The notes below the pieces were generated by a model, which worked only from the letters and a program-made list of their open reading frames with translations, ran no database searches and was not told the origin of the DNA. Shown piece after piece: positions 1-7,237 of a DNA stretch of 15,135 bases. Every line of letters begins with the position of its first letter. Position 1 is the first letter of the stretch. The translations under genes and the position numbers were made by a program. Source of the stretch: an uncultured Bacillota bacterium (lineage in GTDB: Bacteria > Bacillota > Clostridia > Lachnospirales > Lachnospiraceae); assembly GCA_905200905.1 (NCBI GenBank), contig CAJKMA010000064.1:1-15135 (forward strand). The letters run 5' to 3'.

Positions 1-683
1 AGGGCATCACTGTCCATTCCTACCGTAGAGGCTCCGTTAAATCCAAACCAGCAGAACCAGAGGATAAAGATACCAAGTGCTGCAAAGGTAAGGTTATGAC
101 CTAAAATTGCCTGTGGTTTCCCATTTTTATCATATTTACCAATACGTGGTCCTAAGATTTTTGCTCCAATCAAAGCACAAATTCCACCTACCATATGCAC
201 TGCTGTAGAGCCGGCAAAATCATGGAAGCCCATCTGGGAAAGCCAGCCGCCTCCCCATATCCAGTGACCGGAAATCGGATAGATCAGAAGAGAAATCGCT
301 GCTGAATAAATGCAGTAAGAACTAAATTTGGTTCTTTCTGCCATTGCTCCTGATACGATTGTGGCAGACGTTGCACAAAAGACTGTCTGAAAAATTGCAA
401 AAGCCCAAAGCGGAACACCGGAAGGAAGTACCTGGCTGTAGTCTCCCCTGATCAGAGGATCAAAAGAACCAATGATTCCAGAACCGCTTCCAAACATCAA
501 CCCAAATCCCACCAGCCAAAAAGCAGGGGTTCCGATACAAAAATCCATCAGGTTTTTCATCAGGATATTTCCAGTATTTTTAGCTCTGGTAAACCCTGCT
601 TCACACATAGAGAATCCGGCCTGCATAAAAAAGACCAATGCTGCACCAAACAATACCCAGATTGTATTTACAGAACTATACAT
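1..683 (-). CDS. amtB: Ammonium transporter, Amt family (3' end outside window)
   Basis: This gene encodes an inner-membrane ammonium channel of the Amt/Rh family that moves ammonium into the cell. Only the first 227 residues are present; the gene runs off the left edge. The reading starts MYSSVNTIWVLFGAAL and shows hallmark Amt segments: FMQAGFSMCEAGFTRAKN (about residues 19-36), SGAMAERTKF (111-120), GHWIWGGGWL (139-148) and DFAGSTAVHMVGG (155-167). By alignment with E. coli AmtB, F102, W143, D155 and the pore histidine H163 match F107, W148, D160 and H168. Several hydrophobic membrane segments are visible. There is no obvious cleaved signal peptide, because the protein begins directly in the first membrane helix. 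The start codon has a good ribosome binding site (AAAGGAG). It lies 30 nt downstream of the glnN stop with no terminator between, so it is probably co-transcribed with glnN and shares its leader control. I could not see whether a PII (glnK) gene follows. Confidence 0.95.
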   Translation of the reverse strand, partial: MYSSVNTIWVLFGAALVFFMQAGFSMCEAGFTRAKNTGNILMKNLMDFCIGTPAFWLVGFGLMFGSGSGIIGSFDPLIRGDYSQVLPSGVPLWAFAIFQTVFCATSATIVSGAMAERTKFSSYCIYSAAISLLIYPISGHWIWGGGWLSQMGFHDFAGSTAVHMVGGICALIGAKILGPRIGKYDKNGKPQAILGHNLTFAALGIFILWFCWFGFNGASTVGMDSDA

Positions 684-713
684 AGTAACCACTCCTTTTC
701 TCCCAAATGCCTT

Positions 714-2816
714 TTATTTTACACTGAACAACAAATCTCCGTAGGTTGGGAAAGGCCAGTATTTCTTTGCTGTAACGGTTTCTGCTTCATCACAGGCAAC
801 TCTTAATTCCTGCATTCTTGTCAATACCTTATCCCTGATTTCGTAAGACTGTGACACAATATCTTCTGCATTCTGAATCTCTACCAGTGCAGCCTCCAGT
901 GCATCGGTTCTAATTGCCATCTGATCTGTAAGAGTAGAAAGCTTCTTGATCAGGCTGCTTTCATACCTGCATGCCAATGTCTCATCCACGCTTTTTTTCG
1001 CAGAAGCTGTTCTGGCCAGTTCCATGGTGTAGGCTTCTACTGCCGGAATGATTTCTCTCTTTGCCATATCTACCATGGTATTTGCTTCTATTACAATGGT
1101 CTTACAGTAGTTTTCCAGCATAATCTCACATCTTGACTCCAACTCTGTCTTAGAGAATACTTTATGTGAAGTCAGCATTTGGACATTCTTCTCATCTAAC
1201 AAATGAGGCATACAGTCCGGTGTAGACGGATAATTCAAAAGCCCTCTTACCTCTGTGGCTTCTTTTATCCACGCATCATCATAACCATTTCCGTTGAATA
1301 TGATCCGCTTATGATCTTTGATGGTTTTCCGGATCATAGCATGCAGAGCTTCTTCAAAGTTTTCCGCCTGTTCCAGCCTGTCCGCATAGATTTTCAGGCT
1401 TTCTGCCACTGCACTGTTGAGCATCATATTGGCACATGCAATGCTATTGGAGGAACCAAGCATACGGAATTCAAATTTATTTCCCGTGAAGGCAAAAGGT
1501 GAAGTACGGTTTCTGTCTGTGGTATCCCTGTTAAATTTCGGAAGGACATCCACTCCAAGCTTCATTTGTGTTTTCTCTGCACCTTCATAAGGAATGTCTT
1601 TTTCAATGGCCTCTAAGACACCGTTTAACTCATCTCCAAGGAACATGGATACCACAGCAGGCGGTGCCTCGTTTGCTCCAAGACGGTGGTCGTTTCCGGC
1701 AGTTGCTACAGACAGTCTTAAAAGATCTTGATAGTCATCTACAGCCTTGATTACTGCACACAGGAAGAGTAAAAACTGAGCGTTTTCATAAGGTGTTTCT
1801 CCCGGTGCCAGCAGATTTACACCTGTATCTGTGGAAATAGACCAGTTATTGTGTTTTCCACTTCCATTGACTCCTGCAAAAGGTTTTTCGTGGAGCAGGC
1901 AGACAAGCCCATGTTTTGCAGCTACTTTTTGCATGATTTCCATAGTAAGCTGGTTATGATCCGTAGCAATGTTGGTGGTTGTATAGATAGGAGCCAGTTC
2001 ATGCTGTGCCGGAGCCACTTCGTTGTGTTGCGTCTTTGCAAGAATACCAAGCTTCCAGAGTTCCTCATTTAAGTCAGACATATAAGCTTCCACCCTTGGT
2101 TTAATCACACCGAAATAATGATCATCCATTTCCTGGCCTTTTGGAGGTCTTGCACCAAACAAAGTACGTCCTGTAAATTGGAGGTCTTTTCTCTGGTCAT
2201 ACATTTCTTTTGTAATGAGGAAGTATTCCTGCTCCGACCCTACAGAGGTAGTAACATAGTTTACCTTGTCATTACCAAAGAGACGGAGAATCCGAAGTGC
2301 CTGTTTATTCAGAGCCTTCATGGAACGAAGCAGTGGTGTTTTCTTATCCAGGGCTTCTCCTCCATAGGAACAAAAAGCAGTTGGAATACATAAGGTTTTT
2401 CCCTTAATAAATGCATAAGAGGTAGGATCCCATGCAGTATATCCTCTTGCCTCAAAGGTCGCTCTTAAACCACCGGAAGGAAAAGAAGAGGCATCTGGTT
2501 CTCCCTTAATCAGCTCTTTTCCGGAAAACTCCATGATAACGCCTCCGTTTGGAGAAGGAGATATGAAGCTGTCATGTTTTTCCGCTGTGATTCCGGTAAG
2601 AGGCTGAAACCAGTGGGTATAATGAGTTGCACCTTTTGATACCGCCCATTCCTTCATGGCCTCTGCAACTGCATCTGCCACGCTGCTGTCCAGCTTTACA
2701 CCTTCATCTATGGTTTTTCTCAAAGACTGGTACACTTTTGCAGATAGGCTTGCTTTCATGACTCTGTCATCAAAAACCATACAGCCAAAGTATTTTGAAA
2801 CATTCTTTCTTTTCAT
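714..2816 (-). CDS. glnN: Glutamine synthetase type III (GlnN)
   Basis: The product makes glutamine from glutamate, ammonium and ATP in the cytoplasm. It has 700 residues, the size of GSIII rather than GSI (about 450). The GSIII-specific signatures are FPSGGLRATFEARGYTAWD (residues 112-130) and KPFAGVNGSGKHNNWS (311-326). Conserved catalytic-core elements are GSEQEYFL (193-200), with metal-binding glutamates, and NEVAPAQHE (265-273). I chose the ATG at 2816 because AAAGGAGTG sits 7 nt upstream. The same frame stays open to a GTG at 2870, but that start lies inside the terminator hairpin and has no ribosome binding site. It is followed by the ammonium transporter gene 30 nt downstream, consistent with a uptake-plus-assimilation operon. 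Expression probably depends on read-through of two terminators in the leader (2838-2962). No frameshift or missing key residue was seen. Confidence 0.97.
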   Translation of the reverse strand: MKRKNVSKYFGCMVFDDRVMKASLSAKVYQSLRKTIDEGVKLDSSVADAVAEAMKEWAVSKGATHYTHWFQPLTGITAEKHDSFISPSPNGGVIMEFSGKELIKGEPDASSFPSGGLRATFEARGYTAWDPTSYAFIKGKTLCIPTAFCSYGGEALDKKTPLLRSMKALNKQALRILRLFGNDKVNYVTTSVGSEQEYFLITKEMYDQRKDLQFTGRTLFGARPPKGQEMDDHYFGVIKPRVEAYMSDLNEELWKLGILAKTQHNEVAPAQHELAPIYTTTNIATDHNQLTMEIMQKVAAKHGLVCLLHEKPFAGVNGSGKHNNWSISTDTGVNLLAPGETPYENAQFLLFLCAVIKAVDDYQDLLRLSVATAGNDHRLGANEAPPAVVSMFLGDELNGVLEAIEKDIPYEGAEKTQMKLGVDVLPKFNRDTTDRNRTSPFAFTGNKFEFRMLGSSNSIACANMMLNSAVAESLKIYADRLEQAENFEEALHAMIRKTIKDHKRIIFNGNGYDDAWIKEATEVRGLLNYPSTPDCMPHLLDEKNVQMLTSHKVFSKTELESRCEIMLENYCKTIVIEANTMVDMAKREIIPAVEAYTMELARTASAKKSVDETLACRYESSLIKKLSTLTDQMAIRTDALEAALVEIQNAEDIVSQSYEIRDKVLTRMQELRVACDEAETVTAKKYWPFPTYGDLLFSVK

Positions 2817-2837
2817 AAATGACACTCCTTTCGTATT

Positions 2838-2890
2838 AAAAAAGGCAAGGATGCCTTTCCTGTTTTCCACATGAAAGACGCCCTTGCCTT
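2838..2890 (-). terminator. Second (promoter-distal) terminator in the glnN leader
   Basis: On the minus strand AAGGCAAGG (2890-2882) pairs perfectly with CCTTGCCTT (2850-2842). The helix continues, with one mismatch and G-U pairs, between GCGTCTTTC (2881-2873) and GAAAGGCAT (2859-2851). Six U residues follow (2843-2838, sharing the base of the stem), only about 20 nt before the glnN start. The 5' arm is the same sequence that forms the small hairpin at 2874-2891, so the two structures exclude each other. This is the layout of a transcription attenuator. Pairing was worked out by eye. Confidence 0.75.
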
Positions 2891-2891
2891 C
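2874..2891 (-). promoter_or_regulatory. ANTAR-type hexaloop hairpin, copy 2, glnN leader
   Basis: Minus-strand GAAGGC and GTCTTT form a 6-bp stem (two G-U pairs) closing the loop AAGGGC. The loop has A at position 1 and G at position 4, the published consensus for RNA hairpins bound by ANTAR-domain antiterminators. It overlaps the 5' arm of the terminator at 2838-2890, so stabilising it should permit transcription into glnN. It lies in a 17-nt exact repeat of the copy at 2945-2961. Function is inferred from structure and from the ANTAR gene at 14555. Confidence 0.55.
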
Positions 2892-2917
2892 TTTAAGCTA
2901 TTCGATTGTTACAATAG

Positions 2918-2952
2918 AAAAAGCGTCTCTGAGATTCTGTTCTCAAAGACGC
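2918..2952 (-). terminator. First (promoter-proximal) terminator in the glnN leader
   Basis: On the minus strand, positions 2952-2941 (GCGTCTTTGAGA) pair with 2934-2923 (TCTCAGAGACGC) over 12 bp with one G-U, leaving the loop ACAGAA. A run of five U follows (2922-2918). The 5' arm overlaps the 3' half of the hexaloop hairpin at 2945-2962, so the two are alternatives. The ACAGAA loop itself has A at 1 and G at 4, so the tip of this helix (GAGA/TCTC) could also act as the second hairpin of a dual-hairpin ANTAR site while the lower stem is open. Five U is short, so termination strength is uncertain. Confidence 0.6.
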
Positions 2953-2962
2953 CCTTGCCTTT
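2945..2962 (-). promoter_or_regulatory. ANTAR-type hexaloop hairpin, copy 1, glnN leader
   Basis: Minus-strand AAAGGC and GTCTTT form a 6-bp stem (one G-U) around the hexaloop AAGGGC, with A1 and G4 as in known ANTAR RNA targets. It begins about 4 nt after the predicted transcription start (about 2966). It is immediately followed by GAGA-ACAGAA-TCTC, a second stem with an A1/G4 hexaloop, giving an adjacent two-hairpin arrangement. The glt leader has the closely similar core GC-AAAGGC-GT at 9838-9847. Confidence 0.55.
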
Positions 2963-2971
2963 ACGTGTTGC

Positions 2972-3001
2972 ATGATAACACCGTACAAACCTCTTTGTCA
3001 A
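2972..3001 (-). promoter_or_regulatory. Predicted sigma-A promoter of glnN-amtB
   Basis: Reading the minus strand, a perfect -35 box TTGACA (3001-2996) is followed after 18 nt by TATCAT (2977-2972), five of six matches to the -10 consensus. The start site would be near 2966, giving a leader of about 150 nt before glnN. It diverges from the trp promoter at 3049-3077, with about 48 bp between the two -35 boxes. That gap is A/T-rich, and I see no convincing operator in it. Confidence 0.75.
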
Positions 3002-3048
3002 TGGCTTTTTTTGTTTTTTTATAAGTACAAAATTTTCTTTATTTTTTA

Positions 3049-3077
3049 TTGACAAGGTTTTTTCTCGGTGCTATAAT
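3049..3077 (+). promoter_or_regulatory. Predicted sigma-A promoter of the trp operon
   Basis: TTGACA (3049-3054), a 17-nt spacer and TATAAT (3072-3077) are perfect consensus boxes at optimal spacing. The start site would be near 3084, directly before the T-box leader. Such a strong promoter fits an operon whose control is exercised downstream by riboswitch termination. Confidence 0.88.
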
Positions 3078-3083
3078 CCAAAA

Positions 3084-3376
3084 TAATTTCATACAATAAA
3101 CCGATGAAGCGGAGATAACGGCAATGATGCCTGTACAGAGAGCCCGGATGCTGAGAGCGGGTGAGAAACAAGTTGTCAAATGGACCGCTGAGGGTACAGT
3201 CAAAAGTATAAGATTTTCTTATACCCAGTATTCTGTAACGTGTAGGCATACGTCAGTTGCCGGGGATATGCTGGTATCCCGCTAAGAGTACAGGTATTGC
3301 CTGTGAAGCAAGGTGGCACCGCGGATTTTCAAATTCGTCCTTGGCAGATTCTATGATTCTGTCAGGGACTTTTTTT
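3084..3376 (+). promoter_or_regulatory. T-box riboswitch (tRNA-Trp responsive) of the trp operon
   Basis: The roughly 290-nt leader carries the T-box hallmark AAGGTGGCACCGCGG at 3310-3324 just before an intrinsic terminator. A helix that includes CTGTAC (3131-3136) and GTACAG (3194-3199) encloses the specifier region. In the usual context before ACC and CTGAG, the specifier triplet is TGG (3181-3183), the tryptophan codon. The TGGC bulge at 3314-3317 would pair with an acceptor end GCCA, that is a G discriminator, which matches bacterial tRNA-Trp. A further hairpin, GTATAAGA/TCTTATAC, lies at 3206-3224. Uncharged tRNA-Trp should stabilise the antiterminator and switch on the biosynthetic genes. 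The 5' boundary is set from the predicted promoter. Confidence 0.95.
3337..3376 (+). terminator. T-box-controlled intrinsic terminator upstream of trpE
   Basis: GTCCTTGGCAGA (3337-3348) pairs with TCTGTCAGGGAC (3358-3369) over 12 bp including two G-U pairs, and seven U follow (3370-3376). It competes with the T-box antiterminator and ends 17 nt before trpE. Confidence 0.9.
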
Positions 3377-3393
3377 ATTAGGAGGACAAGCTT

Positions 3394-4860
3394 ATGAACA
3401 TTACACCAACACTGAAAGAAGTACAGAACATAGCAGCAAAAGGACTGTATCAGATACTTCCTGTAAGCTGCGAGATCCTGTCCGACTTTACCACTCCTCT
3501 GGAGACCATGAAAATCCTGAAACAGGTTTCTACCCATTGTTATTTACTGGAATCGGCTGTTCCGCAAGGGCAATGGGGCCGCTACAGTTTTCTGGGATAT
3601 GACCCCAAGCTGGAAATCACCTGTAGGAACGGGAACATGAAAATCGGAGATTTGAAACTAAAAACCAGTCATCCTTCCAATTACATCCGTCAGATTATGG
3701 CTGAACGGAAAAGTCCGGGATTTTCCCATCTTCCACCTTTTACCGGGGGGCTGGTTGGATATTTTTCTTATGATTATTTCGGATACACAGAACCTTCTGT
3801 ACCCGGGTATCCGGAGGATGAGCAGGCTTTTCAGGATTTGGATCTGATGCTTTTTGATAAAGTCATTGCTTTTGACCATGTACGCCAAAAGCTCATTCTC
3901 ATAGTAAACATGGAATTAAAAGATCCGGAGTCAGGATATCACAAAGCTGTACTGGAACTGGAACAGCTTATCCGGCTTTTGCGGACAGGAAAAAAGAAAA
4001 AAGAACCAGGCGGAAAAATGCTGGATAAGCCGGTTTCTTTCTTTAACAAGGAGCAGTTTTGTTCCATGGTGGAGAAGGCAAAACAATACATTCAGGAAGG
4101 GGATATTTTTCAGATTGTTCTTTCTAATTATTTCCATGTTCCCTTTCAAGGAAGCCTGCTCAATACTTACCGGCTTCTGCGCACTATGAATCCTTCTCCC
4201 TATATGTTTTATTTTTCAGGAACTGATGTAGAAGCAGCGGGTGCTTCCCCTGAGACTTTGGTAAAACTGGAAAACGGTATTCTCCATACATTTCCTCTTG
4301 TCGGAACCCGACCAAGGGGCAATACAGAAAAACAGGATAAACTGCTGGAGCAGGAGCTGCTGGCAGATGAGAAGGAATTGGCTGAGCACAATATGCTGGT
4401 AGATTTGGGAAGAAATGATCTAGGAAAAATCAGTAAGATTGGATCCGTTCAGGTAGAAGAATTCCATGCCATCCAGCGTTTCTCTCATGTAATGCACATC
4501 GGTTCCACCATCCGCAGTGAAATTTGTGAAGGAAAAGATGCCCTGGATGCCATTGAAGCAGTCCTGCCAGCAGGAACCCTGTCCGGAGCACCGAAAATCA
4601 GAGCCTGCCAGCTTATCCGTCATCTGGAAAACAGCAAACGGGGAATTTATGGAGGTGCCATCGGCTATATAGATTTCACCGGCAATATGGATACCTGCAT
4701 TGCCATACGTATTGCCTATAAAAAAGACGGACAAGTGTATGTACGAAGCGGAGCTGGAATCGTAGCAGATTCCGTACCGGAAAAAGAATATGAAGAGTGC
4801 CTGAATAAAGCCAGGGCTTCCCTGCATGCACTGGAACTGGCACAGGAGGAGGACTTATGA
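3394..4860 (+). CDS. trpE: Anthranilate synthase component I (TrpE)
   Basis: The product converts chorismate to anthranilate using ammonia delivered by TrpG, the first committed step of tryptophan synthesis. It has 488 residues, a normal length. The N-terminal domain contains LLES at residues 51-54 followed ten residues later by serine, the LLES-x10-S element that binds tryptophan for feedback inhibition. The chorismate-binding C-terminal half shows GASPETLVKL, FPLVGTRPRG, DLGRNDLGKI, GTLSGAPKIRA and RSGAGIVADSVPEKEYEE. The start is supported by AGGAGG about 8 nt upstream. Its TGA overlaps the trpG ATG (ATGA at 4857-4860), which implies translational coupling. The homologous PabB or salicylate synthases are less likely given the T-box and the complete trp operon. 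Confidence 0.97.
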   Translation: MNITPTLKEVQNIAAKGLYQILPVSCEILSDFTTPLETMKILKQVSTHCYLLESAVPQGQWGRYSFLGYDPKLEITCRNGNMKIGDLKLKTSHPSNYIRQIMAERKSPGFSHLPPFTGGLVGYFSYDYFGYTEPSVPGYPEDEQAFQDLDLMLFDKVIAFDHVRQKLILIVNMELKDPESGYHKAVLELEQLIRLLRTGKKKKEPGGKMLDKPVSFFNKEQFCSMVEKAKQYIQEGDIFQIVLSNYFHVPFQGSLLNTYRLLRTMNPSPYMFYFSGTDVEAAGASPETLVKLENGILHTFPLVGTRPRGNTEKQDKLLEQELLADEKELAEHNMLVDLGRNDLGKISKIGSVQVEEFHAIQRFSHVMHIGSTIRSEICEGKDALDAIEAVLPAGTLSGAPKIRACQLIRHLENSKRGIYGGAIGYIDFTGNMDTCIAIRIAYKKDGQVYVRSGAGIVADSVPEKEYEECLNKARASLHALELAQEEDL

Positions 4861-5426
4861 TCTTATTAATTGATAATTATGACAGCTTCTCTTTTAATCT
4901 TTATCAGTTTCTCGGAGAATGGAATCCCGATATTCTGGTAGTTCGAAATGATGAAATGACACTGGAAGAAATCCAGGAAAAGCAACCTAATAAAATCGTA
5001 CTTTCTCCCGGTCCCGGCAGACCGGAGGATGCGGGAAACATTATTGATGTGGTAAAGACCCTGGGAAAAGACATCCCCATACTCGGCGTGTGCCTGGGAC
5101 ATCAGGCCATTTGCTCTGCTTTTGGGGCTTCCATTGTCTATGCCGGACAGCTGATGCACGGAAAGCAGTCTGAAATCAGCCTGGATTTAACCTGTCCGCT
5201 GTTTCATGGTTGCAAAAGCAAAAGTCTTGTAGGAAGGTACCACTCTCTCGCTGCCGCACCCCATACACTTCCGGATTCCCTGAAAGTAACTGCTCTTACC
5301 TCAGATGGGGAAATTATGGGTGTGCAGCATCAGGAATATCCCATTTTCGGCGTACAGTTCCATCCGGAATCTGTCATGACTCCAGAAGGAAAAACCATGA
5401 TCAAAAATTTTATAAAGGAGATATGA
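4857..5426 (+). CDS. trpG: Anthranilate synthase component II, glutamine amidotransferase (TrpG)
   Basis: This class I glutamine amidotransferase of 189 residues hydrolyses glutamine and passes ammonia to TrpE. The catalytic triad is visible: C79 in GVCLGHQ, and H169 and E171 in FHPESV. LIDNYDSFSFNL at the N terminus and SPGPGRPEDAG are typical of the TrpG/PabA family. It overlaps trpE by 4 nt and is separated from trpD by only 3 nt. In many Firmicutes one such protein also serves folate synthesis with PabB. No pabB is present here, so dual use cannot be judged. It is not fused to TrpD, unlike in enterobacteria. Confidence 0.96.
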   Translation: MILLIDNYDSFSFNLYQFLGEWNPDILVVRNDEMTLEEIQEKQPNKIVLSPGPGRPEDAGNIIDVVKTLGKDIPILGVCLGHQAICSAFGASIVYAGQLMHGKQSEISLDLTCPLFHGCKSKSLVGRYHSLAAAPHTLPDSLKVTALTSDGEIMGVQHQEYPIFGVQFHPESVMTPEGKTMIKNFIKEI

Positions 5427-5429
5427 ACC

Positions 5430-6458
5430 ATGATTAAAGAAGCCATTGTAAAAATTGTAGACAAAGAAGACCTGACCTATGATGAGGCTTATGAGGTGAT
5501 GAATGAAATCATGAGCGGAAAGACAACGCCTACACAAAACGCTGCATTTCTTGCTGCACTGTCTACCAAAAGTGCCAGGGCAGAAACCACTGATGAAATC
5601 GCAGGGTGTGCTTCCTCCATGAGAGCCCACGCCATAAAAGTCGATACCGGTATGGAACTTTTCGAAATCGTAGGTACTGGAGGCGACAATGCACACAGCT
5701 TTAATATCTCCACAACCTCTGCACTTGTGGCAGCGGCAGGAGGAATGAAGGTAGCCAAGCACGGAAACAGGGCAGCCTCCTCCCAGTGCGGTACAGCAGA
5801 CTGCCTGGAAGCTCTGGGGGTAAATATCCACCAGACACCAGAAAAATGTGTTGAGCTTCTGAAAAAAGCAGGAATGTGTTTCTTCTTTGCACAGGACTAT
5901 CATACTTCCATGAAATATGTGGGAGCCATCCGCAAAGAACTGGGCTTCCGTACTGTATTTAATATTCTTGGTCCCCTGACTAACCCGGGAACACCATCCA
6001 TGCAGCTTCTTGGCGTGTATGACGAATATCTTGTGGAACCTCTTGCCCAGGTTCTGATTAATCTTGGTGTGAAACGCGGCATGGTGGTGTACGGACAGGA
6101 TAAACTGGATGAAATTTCCCTGAGTGCTCCTACTACAATCTGTGAAATCCGTGACGGCTGGTTTAAGACTTCTGTAATCGCTCCGGAGGATTTCGGCTTT
6201 CAACGGTGCACCCGGGAGGATCTAAAGGGAGGAACCCCAAAAGAAAATGCAGACATTACCCTGGCTCTTCTAAAGGGTGAAAAAGGCCCAAAAAGAAATG
6301 CTGTGTTAATGAATGCAGGGGCTGCACTGTATATCGGAGGAAAAGCTGAAACCTTAAAGGATGGAATTGCTCTTGCCGGGGAACTGATTGATTCCAAGAA
6401 GGCTCTTGCAGTACTGGAAAAGCTGATTCAAATCAGCAATCAGGAGGTGATGGTATGA
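5430..6458 (+). CDS. trpD: Anthranilate phosphoribosyltransferase (TrpD)
   Basis: The product transfers the phosphoribosyl group of PRPP to anthranilate. It has 342 residues, the standard length for a stand-alone TrpD. The PRPP/Mg-binding motif GTGGD is at residues 82-86, with NIST just after, KHGNRAASS at 110-118 and GPLTNP at 181-186. All are characteristic of the family. The ribosome binding site AAGGAGATATG lies in the last codons of trpG. Its stop overlaps the trpC start (ATGA, 6455-6458). Pyrimidine-nucleoside phosphorylases share the fold, but the motifs and the operon decide for TrpD. Confidence 0.97.
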   Translation: MIKEAIVKIVDKEDLTYDEAYEVMNEIMSGKTTPTQNAAFLAALSTKSARAETTDEIAGCASSMRAHAIKVDTGMELFEIVGTGGDNAHSFNISTTSALVAAAGGMKVAKHGNRAASSQCGTADCLEALGVNIHQTPEKCVELLKKAGMCFFFAQDYHTSMKYVGAIRKELGFRTVFNILGPLTNPGTPSMQLLGVYDEYLVEPLAQVLINLGVKRGMVVYGQDKLDEISLSAPTTICEIRDGWFKTSVIAPEDFGFQRCTREDLKGGTPKENADITLALLKGEKGPKRNAVLMNAGAALYIGGKAETLKDGIALAGELIDSKKALAVLEKLIQISNQEVMV

Positions 6459-7237
6459 ACATCTTAGAGCAGTTAGCTGCCCATGCAAGGGAGCGTACCG
6501 AACAGGCAAAAAAAAGCCTCTCCCTGTCTGAACTTCGCCAAACAGCCCTATCCCTTCCAAAAGGAACCTTTCCCTTTGAGGCAGCACTGAGAAAACCTGG
6601 TCTCTCCTTTATCTGCGAATGTAAAAAAGCATCTCCTTCTAAGGGAGTGATTGCACCAGATTTTCCCTACCTTCAGATTGCAAAAGATTATGAGGCGGCC
6701 GGGGCAGATGCCATTTCCGTCCTGACAGAACCAAGATGGTTTCTGGGAAGTGATGAATATCTAAGAGGAATTGCAGAACAGGTATCTGTGCCATGTCTCA
6801 GAAAGGACTTTCTTGTAGATGAATATATGATTTACCAGGCAAAGGTTCTGGGGGCATCTGCCATTCTTCTGATCTGTTCTCTCCTCTCTCAGGAGCAGAT
6901 AAAAGAATACCTGGAGATTTCCAGAGGGTTGGGGCTTTCTGCCCTGACAGAGGCACATAATGAAGAAGAGGTGGAAAAAGCCCTCTGTGCCGGAGCTACT
7001 ATTGTGGGCGTTAATAACCGGAATTTAAAGGATTTTTCGGTAAATACAGAGAACAGCCGGAGTCTGAGACAAATGGTGCCCAGGGACATTCTCTTTGTTT
7101 CGGAAAGCGGTATTCAAAATGCAGGAGATGTAGCAGCAATCCGGGAAACCGGTGCAGATGCCCTTTTGATCGGGGAAGCATTCATGAAAGCCAAAGATAA
7201 AAAAGCACTGCTCTTAGAACTGCGAGGCAGCCTATGA
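6455..7237 (+). CDS. trpC: Indole-3-glycerol phosphate synthase (TrpC)
   Basis: This cytoplasmic TIM-barrel enzyme closes the ring of the carboxyphenylamino-deoxyribulose phosphate intermediate to indole-3-glycerol phosphate. The 260-residue protein is monofunctional, unlike the TrpC-TrpF fusion of E. coli. Expected active-site residues are present: E55 and K57 in ECKKASPSKG, K117 in LRKDF, E166 in LTEAH, N187 in GVNNRNL and E217-S218 in SESGI. It overlaps both trpD upstream and trpF downstream by 4 nt, so its translation is likely coupled to both. Confidence 0.97.
   Translation: MNILEQLAAHARERTEQAKKSLSLSELRQTALSLPKGTFPFEAALRKPGLSFICECKKASPSKGVIAPDFPYLQIAKDYEAAGADAISVLTEPRWFLGSDEYLRGIAEQVSVPCLRKDFLVDEYMIYQAKVLGASAILLICSLLSQEQIKEYLEISRGLGLSALTEAHNEEEVEKALCAGATIVGVNNRNLKDFSVNTENSRSLRQMVPRDILFVSESGIQNAGDVAAIRETGADALLIGEAFMKAKDKKALLLELRGSL

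Larger units (their letters stand above)
2874..2961. repeat. 17-nt direct repeat pair in the glnN leader
   Basis: The plus-strand 17-mer AAAGACGCCCTTGCCTT occurs exactly at 2874-2890 and again at 2945-2961, 71 nt apart. Each copy supplies a small hexaloop hairpin and the 5' arm of a following terminator, so the leader looks like a tandem duplication of an attenuator unit. Confidence 0.9.

Noticed and set aside
472..744. Small plus-strand frame opposite the ammonium transporter
   Set aside because: The opposite strand reads as a clear Amt protein; this frame is its shadow.
2817..2870. N-terminal extension of GlnN from a GTG at 2870 on the minus strand
   Set aside because: It would start inside the terminator hairpin without a ribosome binding site. 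The ATG at 2816 has AAAGGAGTG at the right distance and matches the usual GSIII N terminus.
2897..2916. Stem CTATT/AATAG between the two glnN-leader units as a second ANTAR hairpin
   Set aside because: The pairing is only 5 bp with a 10-nt loop that lacks the A1/G4 hexaloop, so it was not counted.
3084..3393. Trp leader peptide attenuation or a TRAP site before trpE
   Set aside because: I see no short Trp-rich reading frame and no regular series of GAG/UAG triplets; the T-box explains the region.
3394..5426. pabB/pabA rather than trpE/trpG
   Set aside because: The tryptophan-specific T-box, the LLES-x10-S feedback motif and the complete trp operon all favour anthranilate synthase.
5301..6203. 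300-codon open frame on the minus strand opposite trpG/trpD
   Set aside because: It lies wholly antisense to conserved trp genes, shows no recognisable motif, is rich in Cys/His/Ser as expected of an antisense shadow, and has no clear ribosome binding site.
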